Below are positions 35,501 to 46,200 of a DNA stretch of 64,000 nt, one piece after another. Below the pieces are notes generated by a model. The model saw only the letters and a list, made by a program, of their open reading frames with translations, did no database searches and had not been told where the DNA came from. The position numbers and the translations under genes were made by a program. Origin of the DNA: Nissolia schottii (taxonomy: Eukaryota; Streptophyta; Magnoliopsida; Fabales; Fabaceae); NCBI GenBank assembly GCA_003254905.1, contig QANU01107566.1, positions 551,746 to 615,745 on the forward strand, read 5' to 3'. The first letter of the stretch is position 1. Every line of letters begins with the position of its first letter.

Positions 35501-37116
35501 TTACTGATCCTTCAGGCAATGAAGGCGCTTGTTCTTCGCCAAATAAGGGAAGGAAAGACATCACTTTATTCATTAGAAGATAGCTCCGACGCGCTAGCTC
35601 TGATTATCGATGGGAAGTCTCTTACGTATGCATTGGAAGACGATCTCAAGGACTTGTTTCTTGAACTTGCCGTTGGCTGTGCATCTGTTATATGCTGCCG
35701 TTCATCTCCCAAGCAGAAAGCACTTGTAAGTTCTCACCCTTTCTTTCTTCGCATGTAAGTTGAACTTGCACAAGTTTTCTTTACTCTACGGCTTTTTCTC
35801 AACTAAATTTGTATTATAATAATGCAGGTTACAAGACTGGTTAAGACTAAAACTGGAAGTACAACTCTAGCAATTGGAGATGGAGCAAATGATGTTGGGA
35901 TGCTCCAAGAAGCAGACATTGGGATTGGTATCAGTGGCGTCGAAGGAATGCAGGTAAATCTGCAATATCCTTCTATAATCATGACCCTGAATTTTCTTTC
36001 TCTCTTGTATGTAGTCTAACTTGTCCTTTTCTTCATTAAAACTTTCAGGCAGTTATGTCTAGCGATATTGCAATCGCCCAATTTCGATTTCTAGAGCGCT
36101 TACTTCTGGTGCATGGACACTGGTGTTACAGAAGAATCTCATCCATGGTAAAAACCTTGCCATGCTTTCGCAGATATGATATAATATTATGAGATTCCTT
36201 ATAGCAAAGTTTTATATCAGCTAAGATTAGCAAAAGGTTTCTTGGTTTTTGACAAACTTCACTCCTTGTTTGGCAGATCTGCTACTTCTTTTACAAGAAC
36301 ATTGCGTTCGGCTTCACTCTATTCTTCTTCGAGATGTATGCCTCATTCTCAGGACAAGCTGCATACAATGACTGGTTCATGTCATGCTATAACGTATTCT
36401 TCACCTCCCTTCCTGTAATCGCCTTGGGAGTGTTTGACCAGGATGTCTCTTCCAAACTATGCCTCAAGTTTCCTTTATTGTATCAAGAAGGTGTGCAAAA
36501 TATCCTATTTAGCTGGAAACGAATCATCGGTTGGCTGCTCAATGGAGTAGCGAGCGCTGCCATCATATTCTTCTTCTGCATCAACACCATGCAGCACCAG
36601 GCGTTCCGAAAAGGCGGCCAAGTTGTTGGGCTCGAGATCCTTGGGGCCACCATGTACACTTGTGTAGTGTGGGTGGTGAATTGCCAAATGGCAATTTCCA
36701 TAAGCTACTTCACTTACATACAACACATATTCATATGGGGAAGCATTGCGCTGTGGTACCTATTCCTCATGGCATATGGAGCCATTGATCCAACTATCTC
36801 AACCACTGCCTATAAGGTCTTCATCGAAGCTCTTGCACCGGCCCCATCTTACTGGCTCATCACTCTTCTTGTTCTTGTTGCGGCCCTCCTTCCATATTTC
36901 GCCTATTCATCCATCCAAATGCGCTTCTTCCCCATGTTTCATCAGATGATTCAGTGGATTAGAAAGGATGGGCAAACAAATGATCCGGAATATGTTAATG
37001 TGGTGAGGCAGAGATCAATTAGGCACAACACGGTTGGATTCACAGCTCGTTTGGAGGCATCCAAACGGTTTGAAGCATCCAGGCGTATGCAAGCATCCTT
37101 GCATATTGAAGGCTGA
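32510..37116 (+). CDS. P4-type ATPase, phospholipid flippase of the ALA9-12 group
   Basis: Ten exons: 32510-32902, 32988-34324, 34443-34553, 34663-34939, 35111-35199, 35292-35400, 35516-35725, 35828-35953, 36049-36147, 36277-37116. All junctions are GT-AG; 3591 nt, 1196 aa, the usual ALA length. The protein has the [12 protein letters not shown] segment, the actuator motif DGET (residues 195-198), PISL in membrane helix 4, the phosphorylation site DKTGT with Asp426, KGAD of the nucleotide-binding domain, the hinge GDGANDVGM, and a C-terminal set of six helices. P4-ATPases flip phospholipids to the cytosolic leaflet and need an ALIS/CDC50 beta subunit, which is not encoded here. The N-terminus and loops resemble Arabidopsis ALA9/ALA10. 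The next gene, a CML, is a neighbour of ALA10 in Arabidopsis too. No break is seen. Confidence 0.95.
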
Positions 37117-37627
37117 AGAAGCATTGCCTATGTACATTTTTTTTATTTTTTATTTTTGTTTATTCTTGTTTTCTAAAATTCATCATTCAGGACTTAGATG
37201 TAAATTTTTTTCATAGGTTACAACCTTCTTCCTCCAATTGTACATATTTTAAGGTACAGAGAGCGTCTTGCTTAGGACGCGACTGAAGCTATATGTACCT
37301 TGGATTTTTGTTCAGATGTTTGCGTTATGCAATAGATGGCTAATTCATGTTCAGAAAGAAGGTTATGGTCAATACTTTTTGACTGTTTATTTTGTAGGAT
37401 AGTATAACAATCTGTTTATTTTGGTTCATTCTTTCATCCATACAAGTCTAGTGCCATTTCATCCTGGCTAGTGTTTTTGTACACTTTAATTCAAAATCAA
37501 AGATTCCTTCCAACGACACAATATTCTGCATCTGTTTGCGCCAGACGTCATTGAATTCTTGTGTGCGCTTAGGCACAGAAGATCTTGAAAGGGTACTGAC
37601 CTTGATTGTGATCTAACAGTAACATAA
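37117..37627. other. ALA 3' flank
   Basis: The probable 3'UTR of the flippase occupies the first 200-300 bp. No other gene is seen. Confidence 0.5.
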
Positions 37628-38112
37628 GCTGCTACGTTGTGACATTGATGTCTACTTCTGAATAGTCAAATTGCTTTTGTTCCTTTGGAAGACTCATTCA
37701 ATACAACCAGGCTAAAAGCTTAATTTGGCTTTCTTAATGAGTTGACTAAATTTATTTATCTTTTTTGGGCAGCTTAATGGAATATACATGTAAGTATTTG
37801 ACAAAGCACTCACCTCTATTAATTCAAATATTCTGGAAAGTATGAGTTTATTAGTTCAAAGTTCTAACTTCTAATTTCTCTTGGGAATGGTTTACTTTAA
37901 TGATTGATCTTCATTTGGCATAGGGAGAAATTCTTAAATGTTTTTCGGAAAATTAAAAAAGTGTAAACTATACAGCGAAAAATATTTTTCTTGTTACAAG
38001 AGTATCTAAGACGAACAAATCCAAATTGTGACTCAATAAAATATGTGACCAATCATTAATTTCCTCTTTCAACAAATCAAAGAGAGATATACACACTCTT
38101 CTCAAAGACAAT
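37628..38112. repeat. Diverged tandem duplication, copy 1
   Basis: This copy shares a long run of blocks in the same order and orientation with 38131-38700: TTGTGACATTGATGTC, CATTCAATACAAC, TATTTGACAAAGCA, AGTTCTAACTT, GGGAGAAATTCTTAAATG and a final GAGAGATATACACAC. The blocks match at about 80-85 percent by eye. Confidence 0.75.
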
Positions 38113-38130
38113 TATTCCTCAGAAATTCTT

Positions 38131-38700
38131 AAACTGTTATGTTGTGACACTGATATCCACTTCTGAGTAGTCAATTATTATTTTTTCCTCTAGAATACCC
38201 ATTCAATACAACTAATCCGAAGCTGCATTAGACTTTCTTAATGTGTCGACTAAATTTTTTCTATTTCTTTTTTAGAGATCTTTACTAGAATATGCATGCA
38301 CGTAGGTATTTGACAAAGCATTCATCTCCATTAATTCAAATATTTTTTTTGACATCTCATTGTAGAATGTGAAAGTGAGTACACGTACATTTTGTTTAAA
38401 GTTCTAACTTGTAATTTTTCATGAAGGGAGAAATTTTTAAATGATGTCGGAGGAATAAAAAAAAGTGTACAATATAAGGAACAAAACCGTTTTTGTTTTA
38501 CTATGAAATCATTTAATAATTTCTTATAAGATAGGATTCATAAGCGATGATTGTTCAGAATTGAAAAGAAAAATAAGGAACATCTTTCAAATGAACAATC
38601 CAAACTGTAACTAGTAAGATATGTGCACAATCAACTAATTTACTCTTCCACCTTACGAATCAGAGAGAGACATACACAAGCTCTTCTCCAAACCCAAAAG
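38131..38700. repeat. Diverged tandem duplication, copy 2
   Basis: Second copy of the unit above, with blocks TTGTGACACTGATATCC, CATTCAATACAAC, TATTTGACAAAGCA, AGTTCTAACTT, GGGAGAAATTTTTAAATG and GAGAGACATACACA. It carries about 80 extra bp near 38490-38580. It ends next to the 3' side of the CML gene. Confidence 0.75.
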
Positions 38701-38940
38701 AGAAACTTGAGATTTGGGTGATTATCAATAGAAACCAGTCCTCCACCACCAACCACAAGTCCACAAAGGAAAAACGAGTTGAGAAATATCTTTATTTGAT
38801 TCCACCTTTACAAAAAAGAAAAGTACACAACAAAAATTCTACACATATCCAACAAGCCAAGGAGATCATCAAACTCAAAAGAATCTACAACTAGTTAGTC
38901 CAGTCCAATGAACATGTCTCTTTCTTCTGCATCCACACAC

Positions 38941-39429
38941 TCATCCCTTGGCCACCACAACCCCTAAGAAATCAGATGCAGACTTAGCCATAATGGTTGC
39001 AAACTCGTTGAAGCTGATCACACCATCACCGTCAGTGTCAGCCTCCCTGATCATCTCAGTGAGCTCCCTGTAAGTGATTGGCTGGCCCATCTTGGCCATC
39101 GCCCCCGCCAACTCCGCCGCAGAGATGTAACCGTTTCCGTCGCGGTCGAAGCACTTGAACATCCCGAGCAGCTGCTCCTGGTTCAGCAGCACCTGAGCAT
39201 CCATGTCAGGTAAAATGGCTCTGACTAGTTCATCGAACTCCACTGCGCCATTGTTGTTTGAGTCCATTTTGGCTAGCAGCACTCGCAGCTGGTCCCCCGA
39301 AGGCTTTAGCCCCAGGGACCTGAGGAGTGCTGCTAGCTCCAACATGGTGAGGCTCCCGTCGGAGTCCATGTCGAATCGGGAGAAGATCTCCCGTAACTGG
39401 TTGAGTTGTTGAACTTGAAGCTTTGACAT
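38941..39429 (-). CDS. Calmodulin-like protein, CML15/16/18 type
   Basis: An intronless gene of 162 aa with four canonical EF-hand loops: residues 20-31 (DMDSDGSLTMLE), 56-67 (DSNNNGAVEFDE), 95-106 (DRDGNGYISAAE) and 131-142 (DTDGDGVISFNE). All four have acidic residues at positions 1 and 12 and Gly at 6, so each should bind calcium. The start MSKLQVQQLNQLREIF matches the length and N-terminus of Arabidopsis CML15/16; an in-frame ATG at 39501 would add an unlikely 24-residue hydrophobic leader. A TATA-like CATATATG lies at about 39517-39525 (minus). No prenylation or myristoylation site is seen. It converges with the upstream ALA gene. Confidence 0.93.
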   Translation of the reverse strand: MSKLQVQQLNQLREIFSRFDMDSDGSLTMLELAALLRSLGLKPSGDQLRVLLAKMDSNNNGAVEFDELVRAILPDMDAQVLLNQEQLLGMFKCFDRDGNGYISAAELAGAMAKMGQPITYRELTEMIREADTDGDGVISFNEFATIMAKSASDFLGVVVAKG

Positions 39430-39501
39430 GTTAAGATATCGATGTGATGCACAAAAATAAACTATGGTCACAGCAATATGTGTGACATAGCAAATTTGCA
39501 A

Positions 39502-40280
39502 TGCAAAATGAAGGAATTACATATATGCTGGGAAGAGGGGAGGGAGGTGTGGCTTAATTTTGGTATGAGGCCGATGTTAGATGATATCTCAATTTCTTTT
39601 TGACAACAGAAAGCGCGTCGGTGGTGACCAATTCATCAAGCTGAGATTATGATATTATATATGTAATAATAACTATGTTGGGTGGCTAAATGTCTAAAAG
39701 GCTTGCATGTGACATCTAGGAAACTTGGGCGTTGTCTGGTCAATAGATTCTTGGTTTCCTCGTAATTTTCATTTTATAATTTTTTTGAAAAAGGCAGTCA
39801 TTAAGAGGTTAATTTATATGCATTAATTTTATATTATCATCTAATCACTTATTTTATGTAAGAGACTTTTAAGATAATAGATAAAAGACTCAATTATTTT
39901 TACTTATATAACAACTCATAATTTAATAACAATGTATTTTATATTATAAGTGTATAAAAATTATTCTGAAATGTTAATGTTATCATACTTCCCTTTTTCG
40001 CTCATAGAAAGAAAAAAGGAGAAGGGGGTGTTAAAGTAAGAAATTATTTTTATGAAAAGATAAGATTTCTTTACCATAGTAAAAGATGATTTCTTACCAT
40101 AATGAACTAATAAAGAAAACAAAATGTCAATGTGTGGAGCTGTAGGCAAATTGAGACAGGGTGATTATTGGGGCCAGGATGAATATATTAGGTTGTCTTA
40201 TTAGTACATACCAGGAAGTTAAATGAATCAAATTAGTGAATATAATAATAGGAACAATTGGTTTTGTGAGAGTCTATGTG
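39502..40280. other. Upstream region of the CML gene
   Basis: AT-rich with no supported gene. Confidence 0.5.
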
Positions 40281-40589
40281 CCTTAAGCTATGTTTAAATG
40301 TTTTATGAAGTGTGAAAGAAGGGCTAATAATCGCTTGAAAAGAGAAGACAAGGCAATGAGTACATAAATATATGTAAGTCTCTTATTTGATTGTTAAGAA
40401 ATAGAAGAGACATCTTTTGTGTTTCTTTTCTTAACCACCCCCAATTTGTAGGATAAAAAAAAGGATTTTAGATAGCTATGGGGGATAAGGTGTCCTTCTT
40501 ACCAAATTACTCTTAAACACAATTTAGTCATTCCTTTCTTTATTACTTCCGCCTTATCCACTCTCCTAAACAGCCTAAGGTTCACCAAT
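40281..40589. mobile_element. MITE of about 310 bp
   Basis: The left end CCTTAAGCTATGTTTAAATG is the imperfect inverse of the right end CTCCTAAACAGCCTAAGG. Inside are GTGAAAGAAGG on the left and TTATTACTTCCGCCTTATCC on the right. The style of the ends (GCTATGTTTGGG-like) resembles the element at 63088-63399, so the two are probably of one superfamily. Confidence 0.55.
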
Positions 40590-41625
40590 TAATGAATCCT
40601 GAAGAGTGAATAGTGAATACTACATACACAGTATGAATGCGACACAACTCATTACTCTTCAACAGACATCAATCATCAGCCATCCATGTGATGCTTCCTA
40701 TCTCCTACAGGCCGTACGCCACAGCTAAGCTGAGGTGGCGGTCTTCAAACTCTTAATATTTTGGTTGAAACGGATCATTCATTGAAAGAAGATGAGTTGA
40801 ATTTGTCTCCATACCATTATCTACTAATATCAATATATATATATATATATATATAATATAGTCAGACTATTATTGTATTTCAACGTAGAAATGAATCACT
40901 TTATGTGAAACTTTCACATAATAAAGTCACTTAAATTTTTTTATTTTTGATTAAGTGAGTGATCTTTAACTTAAGTTTCATGAGTAAATATAATTAATAG
41001 TGAAAAGGTTATGTAAAAATCTTAGTCTTAGGGTTTACATATGAATATCTACTCCTGTTTCATTGTTGCTCTAAAAATCCGATAAAAGAAGCACCCAAAT
41101 GCAGTTAGAGTTGAATATGAAACATTCTTGAGCCACCTCCTAATAGTTTAGCATAGTAATCTTGTTTTTGGGAAGGAGGAGCTTTGGCCACTTTCCTGGT
41201 CTTACCTAGTTGGTAAGAAATCACGTGGTTTCCAAAGAAAAAAAAAAGGTTAGTAATCTTGTTTTAAATCAAATAGTTGGACTTTTTGACTATCTAGGGC
41301 CCTTTTGGAAAACTAATTCCACGCCTGAAGTGGTTTTGAATCCAATTTCTCCGCGTAATGTAATTTGAGCTTTGCTAACTGGCTCGAATTGCAAGGCAAT
41401 AAAATCGGATGGTGAGTATTTAAAATTTGAAAATACAAAAAATAAAAAGCAGAATGTTGAACAGGTAAAAATTGTGGAGCATGTCATCGTGCACACGCTG
41501 TGTATCATTTTTGTACCGTTATGTGAAAGCTATTTGAAACAATTTAAAAAAAAATAACGAAGAATAATCCATACTGATTTGAATTTTTGTGTAACAAATT
41601 ACAATCAAAGGTAGAGTGGCACATA
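40590..41625. other. Spacer with TA microsatellite
   Basis: It contains a (TA)n run at about 40832-40855. The rest is AT-rich without a supported gene and includes the 3' flank of the next gene. Confidence 0.5.
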
Positions 41626-41997
41626 TCAAACAACTTGGGTTTCAGGTTCCTCTTTGAACTTGCCTTCATTCTTGTCCTCTTCAACATCAAATTTGCTTGT
41701 GCATTGCCTCCACAGGCGCCTTACCCAGGCGAAGCAGCCCCTCCTTCCAGTGACACTCTCCAAAGGGGACGGCGGCGCCTTTCTTCCGTTCAGCATGCAG
41801 CCCAAATAGCATGACAGCACGGCCAGGACAGCGAGCACAGTCATCACAGCGAAGAACGGGCCGATCGACCCGGAGGAGCGCCATGCACTAGTAGAGCTTG
41901 ATGAATATTGGGATTGTGTGAGGGTTCTAGTACTCTCCCCTGGACCTGCTTGTTGCTGCTCTGGCTCTAGAATCGAAGACGGCGCCGTTGTTGCCAT
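41626..41997 (-). CDS. Small single-pass membrane protein, function unknown
   Basis: An intronless frame of 123 aa starts at a good ATG (AATGCAATGGCAACA on minus). It has a Ser/Thr/Gln-rich N-terminus (residues 1-40), one strong hydrophobic segment at about 45-68 (GSIGPFFAVMTVLAVLAVLS, CYLGC), a basic stretch with RRGCFAWVRRLWRQC (about 84-98), and an acidic tail. The codon composition is GC-richer than the flanks, which supports a real gene. It looks like a plant-specific family of short transmembrane proteins, but I cannot name a function. Its start faces the MIR162 gene, so the two are divergent. Confidence 0.75.
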   Translation of the reverse strand: MATTAPSSILEPEQQQAGPGESTRTLTQSQYSSSSTSAWRSSGSIGPFFAVMTVLAVLAVLSCYLGCMLNGRKAPPSPLESVTGRRGCFAWVRRLWRQCTSKFDVEEDKNEGKFKEEPETQVV

Positions 41998-41999
41998 TG

Positions 42000-43177
42000 C
42001 ATTAATTAATTTACCAAATTGGTTGTTTCTTACATGTTCAGTTTATATAAAGGAGAAGTGGCGGTTAATTAATTAGCTTCCTTAGCGGGGTGGTGAGAAC
42101 TTTAAATGAGTGCGTGGAAAAGGAAGAAGCAGCAGACAACTCCGTTTTTATTTTTTATTTTTTATGTGGTTTGCTTTGCAGTTTGCACTTTTGCTTATGG
42201 TGTTTTTCCATGCATGTATGTATGCCTTAGTTGTGCATTGGCTTCTGCTTTTCTCTCTTTTACAGAAAGGGGTTGAAAATTCAAAGAGAGCCACATCCAC
42301 ATCCTCATGCATGTGAACGTGATGTGGATTTTTCTTTTCTCTTTTTGCCTTTATCTAGTTGTACATGTTGACTATGCAGCTGTTAGTGTTGGATTTTCCA
42401 CTTATCAGATTCCTTAACCAGGAACTGAAATATGTCCTTAATGTATTTAATCTTATTTTTAAAATTATCCATAATTATAAGGTGTGACTAAATATATAAA
42501 GATTAACTTAAGTCACATTTACAAAGAATAAGAATCTTTTTTTATTTTTTATTTTTTTATGTTAGTGCCATAAATAATTGGGCCTAATAAAAAAACGTGT
42601 TAGTGTTGTGGAGATGAGGTTTCTCAGTATTGCGATTGGTCCAGCGCAAACAAGGCCACGATTTGTGCATGTCCGGTAGGGGTGGGATTGTAATTTTCTT
42701 CCCTGGATAAAAACAAAATAGAAATGCGGAATGGCTAGGTCTCCCTTGAAAAGAGAAAGGTCACTGTGGTGTGTATGAATCACTTCATAGAAAGAAAGAA
42801 AGAAAGGAGAGAGGAAAAAACGAGAGATAGTTGTGGCAATGGTGACTCACTCACTCACTCCTCAGATTCCTGGTTCATATCACATATATTCCCCCACACA
42901 CTCTCTTCTCTCTTTATTTATTTATTTATTTTACTATATATTACTTTTGTTGATGTTATTCATCTTTTTTCCTTATATACCTCGTCGATTGCGATTGAGG
43001 GAAAAAAAAACTGCATCTCTCGTCCTTTCTATGTTCAGATCTACGTTTTCCACATCACTGGAATGCGTGTGCTGTTCTCTGTTTCCGTGTTTTGCATTTT
43101 TTTTCTTGGTCCAATTTCTCGATCGATAACATTTTTTCTTTTAATTTGATTATTGATTGTAATTGTGAGGAGCTGAG
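42000..43177. other. Divergent promoter space and 5' part of the MIR162 transcript
   Basis: A GAAA repeat at about 42789-42808, an ACTC run (about 42848-42861) and a TTTA run (about 42917-42934) lie upstream of the hairpin in T/C-rich DNA typical of a plant 5' leader or leader intron. The open frames here are chance. Confidence 0.45.
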
Positions 43178-43290
43178 GTGAAGTCACTGGAGGCAGCGGT
43201 TCATCGATCTCTTCCTGAATTTGGATGTGGAAGAAAACACAAAGCAAGAATCGGTCGATAAACCTCTGCATCCAGCGCTCACTTTGCCTC
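43178..43290 (+). ncRNA. MIR162: MIR162 precursor hairpin
   Basis: The mature miR162 sequence (TCGATAAACCTCTGCATCC and two more bases) is present exactly at 43255-43275, 21 nt. The 5' arm at 43188-43209 (TGGAGGCAGCGGTTCATC...) is the known miR162* strand and pairs with it, leaving a loop of about 45 nt between them. miR162 guides cleavage of DICER-LIKE1 mRNA and so closes a feedback loop on miRNA production. The hairpin sits inside a longer non-coding transcript whose ends and introns cannot be fixed here. Arabidopsis MIR162b lies between CAS and TGH as well, as I recall. Confidence 0.96.
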
Positions 43291-46200
43291 TTTCTTTCTT
43301 CTTTTTTCTTTTTTGTTGTTTTTAATTTGTAGGTTTTGTTCGGTTCCTTTTTCACTGATTTGATCTAGTCTTCATACGTTTAGATTTGTTTTTCTTGATT
43401 CTGTTTCTTCATAGCATTGAGGAATTCGTGTATCAACAGTTAATTGTAATCGTTGGTGTTTCCTTTTCGGCTTTTCCCCCTATGAAATGGACACAATTTT
43501 CATTTCCCCTCGCTGGCGGTGACATACTAGTTTGATTTGAATTGTGATTAAATCTAATGGCTTCTGGCCGTAGCTTACTTGTGATTGTGCGATTCATTTT
43601 CCATTATGTGTGATGCGTGTTGCTAGTGAGTAGTGAGCTCAATGAATGAATTCACCTTCCGTAGTTTTGCGTATTCCAATTTGAGGTTATGTTATGCAGG
43701 CAAAACAGATCTAATATTAATCGTGTTATTTTATGAATATTTTGCTATATAAAGTAAATTCTGTATGGTCTCCACTAAATAATATAGAGGCAAGTGTTTT
43801 TTTCACTTTCTTATTTTAGAGAAAAACTTGTTTTAGAAGAGCTTCATCCTTTATTTTTCCTTTTCAGTATACTTTCCTCATCTGTTTTTGCTTCTTTAGA
43901 TTAACAAGTTTAAACTAAGTTTCAAGTGTCCTTGCAGGCGCAGCTTATTCTTTTATGGTTATAATGTTCCCTTTTCCTGCTATACCAACCTATTTTCATC
44001 CAACTGGAATATATCTGAGTGAGGCCTTTGCTTGTTTGTAAGGTCTTCCTTTTGTATAAAAGTTAATATGCTTTTTTTGCATGTTTTTTCATATTTTGTG
44101 TGATGAAGTATATATGCTACTGGAATTAGCCTATACATCATGTTGGTGGTATTACAATTGTTTCGGGTGGATTCGCGTACACGGGAAATTGCAGTCCTTA
44201 GTTTTTATTGCGTTGTTTATGGTGCTAATATATGTGAATGCTCGTGACTCTAGTTTGTGCCTTATAAAACTAATGTTTGGTTGGTTCAAGTAGCTTTGAT
44301 CTTGTTGTTCTTAAATAATATCTCGTGTTGAGTCTTGTATATAAAAAATTATTGTGATAGTTTTACTCCTATAATGGATTTACCCCATTAGTTAGAGTCA
44401 CAGTGAATTTCAAATACTCATAGTTTATATATCGAAATAGAAAAAGTTTGTGCTTATAGATGTTTGTGTTACTTGTGCCTAATTGGCATGACTGAACTGC
44501 TTTCACTCTTGAAAGGACTTCTCCATTGGTTGGTTTTGATGTGTGGATCGGATGCTTAAACTGGTTATGCAGTCTCCTTTCCGTTTATTCTGATGCCCCA
44601 AATACTGGGTTTAACATGCTGTGGAGCGAAACAGAAGCAGTGTCTACAACCATTTTAGAACATTCATAGTTTTATTTTTGGAGTGAAGCTTCTTGTAGAA
44701 GCTCAAAGGAGAGTAGGGACTGCATTACTCTACATATGTCATTTTCTTCACCTATGATGTAAAGGTATCTATCTATCTATCTGCCTGTTTTCTTTCCTGT
44801 GACGGAAAAAGGTATCGTTCATTATTTGCATATGTAGGTTTCCAAGTGTTAGGCAAAGCGCACTGCACACTATCTAATTCTACTGTATCTAGGTCTTGGC
44901 CACATGACATGAGGGTCAATAAAAGGTAAGGTATTCTTAAAGGTTATTCCAACTTGCAAGAGAATCATTTTTTGATGATGTTTGATATGGTATCAAATTC
45001 CTGGATACAAGTTTAATGGAATCGTAGTAAATAAGGATTAGTCAAGCATTTGGGATCATTTTGCTGAGCTCAATTTCTTTTTAGGGTACACGTGGATGTG
45101 TAACATGCTAGTAAGTAAAAACACCCCCTTGCATTGTAAATGTCATCATTCCAAGGATATTCTGATATTTGTATTCCTTGTTCTATTCTCTGATCCAAAA
45201 TTGTCTCATGCTCTATTTTACATCTATTCATATTTACTTCTCTCTGGCGACTCTGTTGCCAAATTCGGAATCAAGTTATGCATGCTTTCAATCTAATAAA
45301 TACCTGATTGTAAGTTCGTATCGGGTTCCTTTTCTGGTACATGCATATGGATTCTGAATGCAAATAAGTGTGTAGATTGCGTAAAGATTGAATGCCGTCT
45401 CTAAGACCAAATAGAAATTTTAAAAGGTAAATTTCGTTGAACACCCTAGATTAGGTAATATTAGACAAGATTTTATTAATTGTAAAAACACATACTTTAC
45501 TTTTATGAAGTTTAGGTGGCATTACTTTTGATATTCTATTTGTGAATGGCAATGAACACCCCTTAGAGAGATTATTTATTAGATATAATTTCAATACATA
45601 ATATTTGTGTTGGAATTGTATCCAACCATGAATTTCTCCACCGCTTATGATTTATGTCCGACCATTAGTGTAGACTTAACAAATTTGTTTGGTGCTTCAC
45701 TGGTTTTTTTTTTTTTTTTGGGTGTGCGCTTAACTAATTGAGAAGTGTAATGTGTAATGTTAATTAATATTAGGAATGACATGTAATTCACCCTAATTTC
45801 TAAGTTATATGTTATAGGGATGCTTTTCCATTTTAAAGCTTGGATGTAAATTGAATGAAGATTTATATTGAAGTCACTAATGAACTATCAAAGAAAGTTT
45901 CTATATTTAATTGAAAAGAAGTTGGATTGAATGAGCTAATATCTTTTTATCAAGCGATCAATATGGTAGGCGTAACCTCGATCGCCTAGCTAGAGGTTTT
46001 GGATTTGTGCCTTGAGAATGGATTTTTTTGTTCTTTTTTCTAGGAGACCTTTACCCCCTTTAAGTACACCTAAGTTAAGTTAGACTAGCTTAGGTGAATT
46101 TTTGGTAATAGAATGTGGATGTTTATGGTTTTATCAAGATCAAAAGAAATTTAGAAAAACCTAGTCAACTTAGTGCAAAAATTTTCTATATTTAGTGGTT

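Noticed and set aside
39430..39501. Upstream in-frame ATG extending the CML protein by 24 residues
   Set aside because: The extension is not in the CML15/16 family; 39429 gives the usual length and N-terminus.
42766..43149. Overlapping plus-strand frames before MIR162
   Set aside because: They consist of T/C-rich low-complexity residues and lie in the probable non-coding leader of the miRNA transcript.
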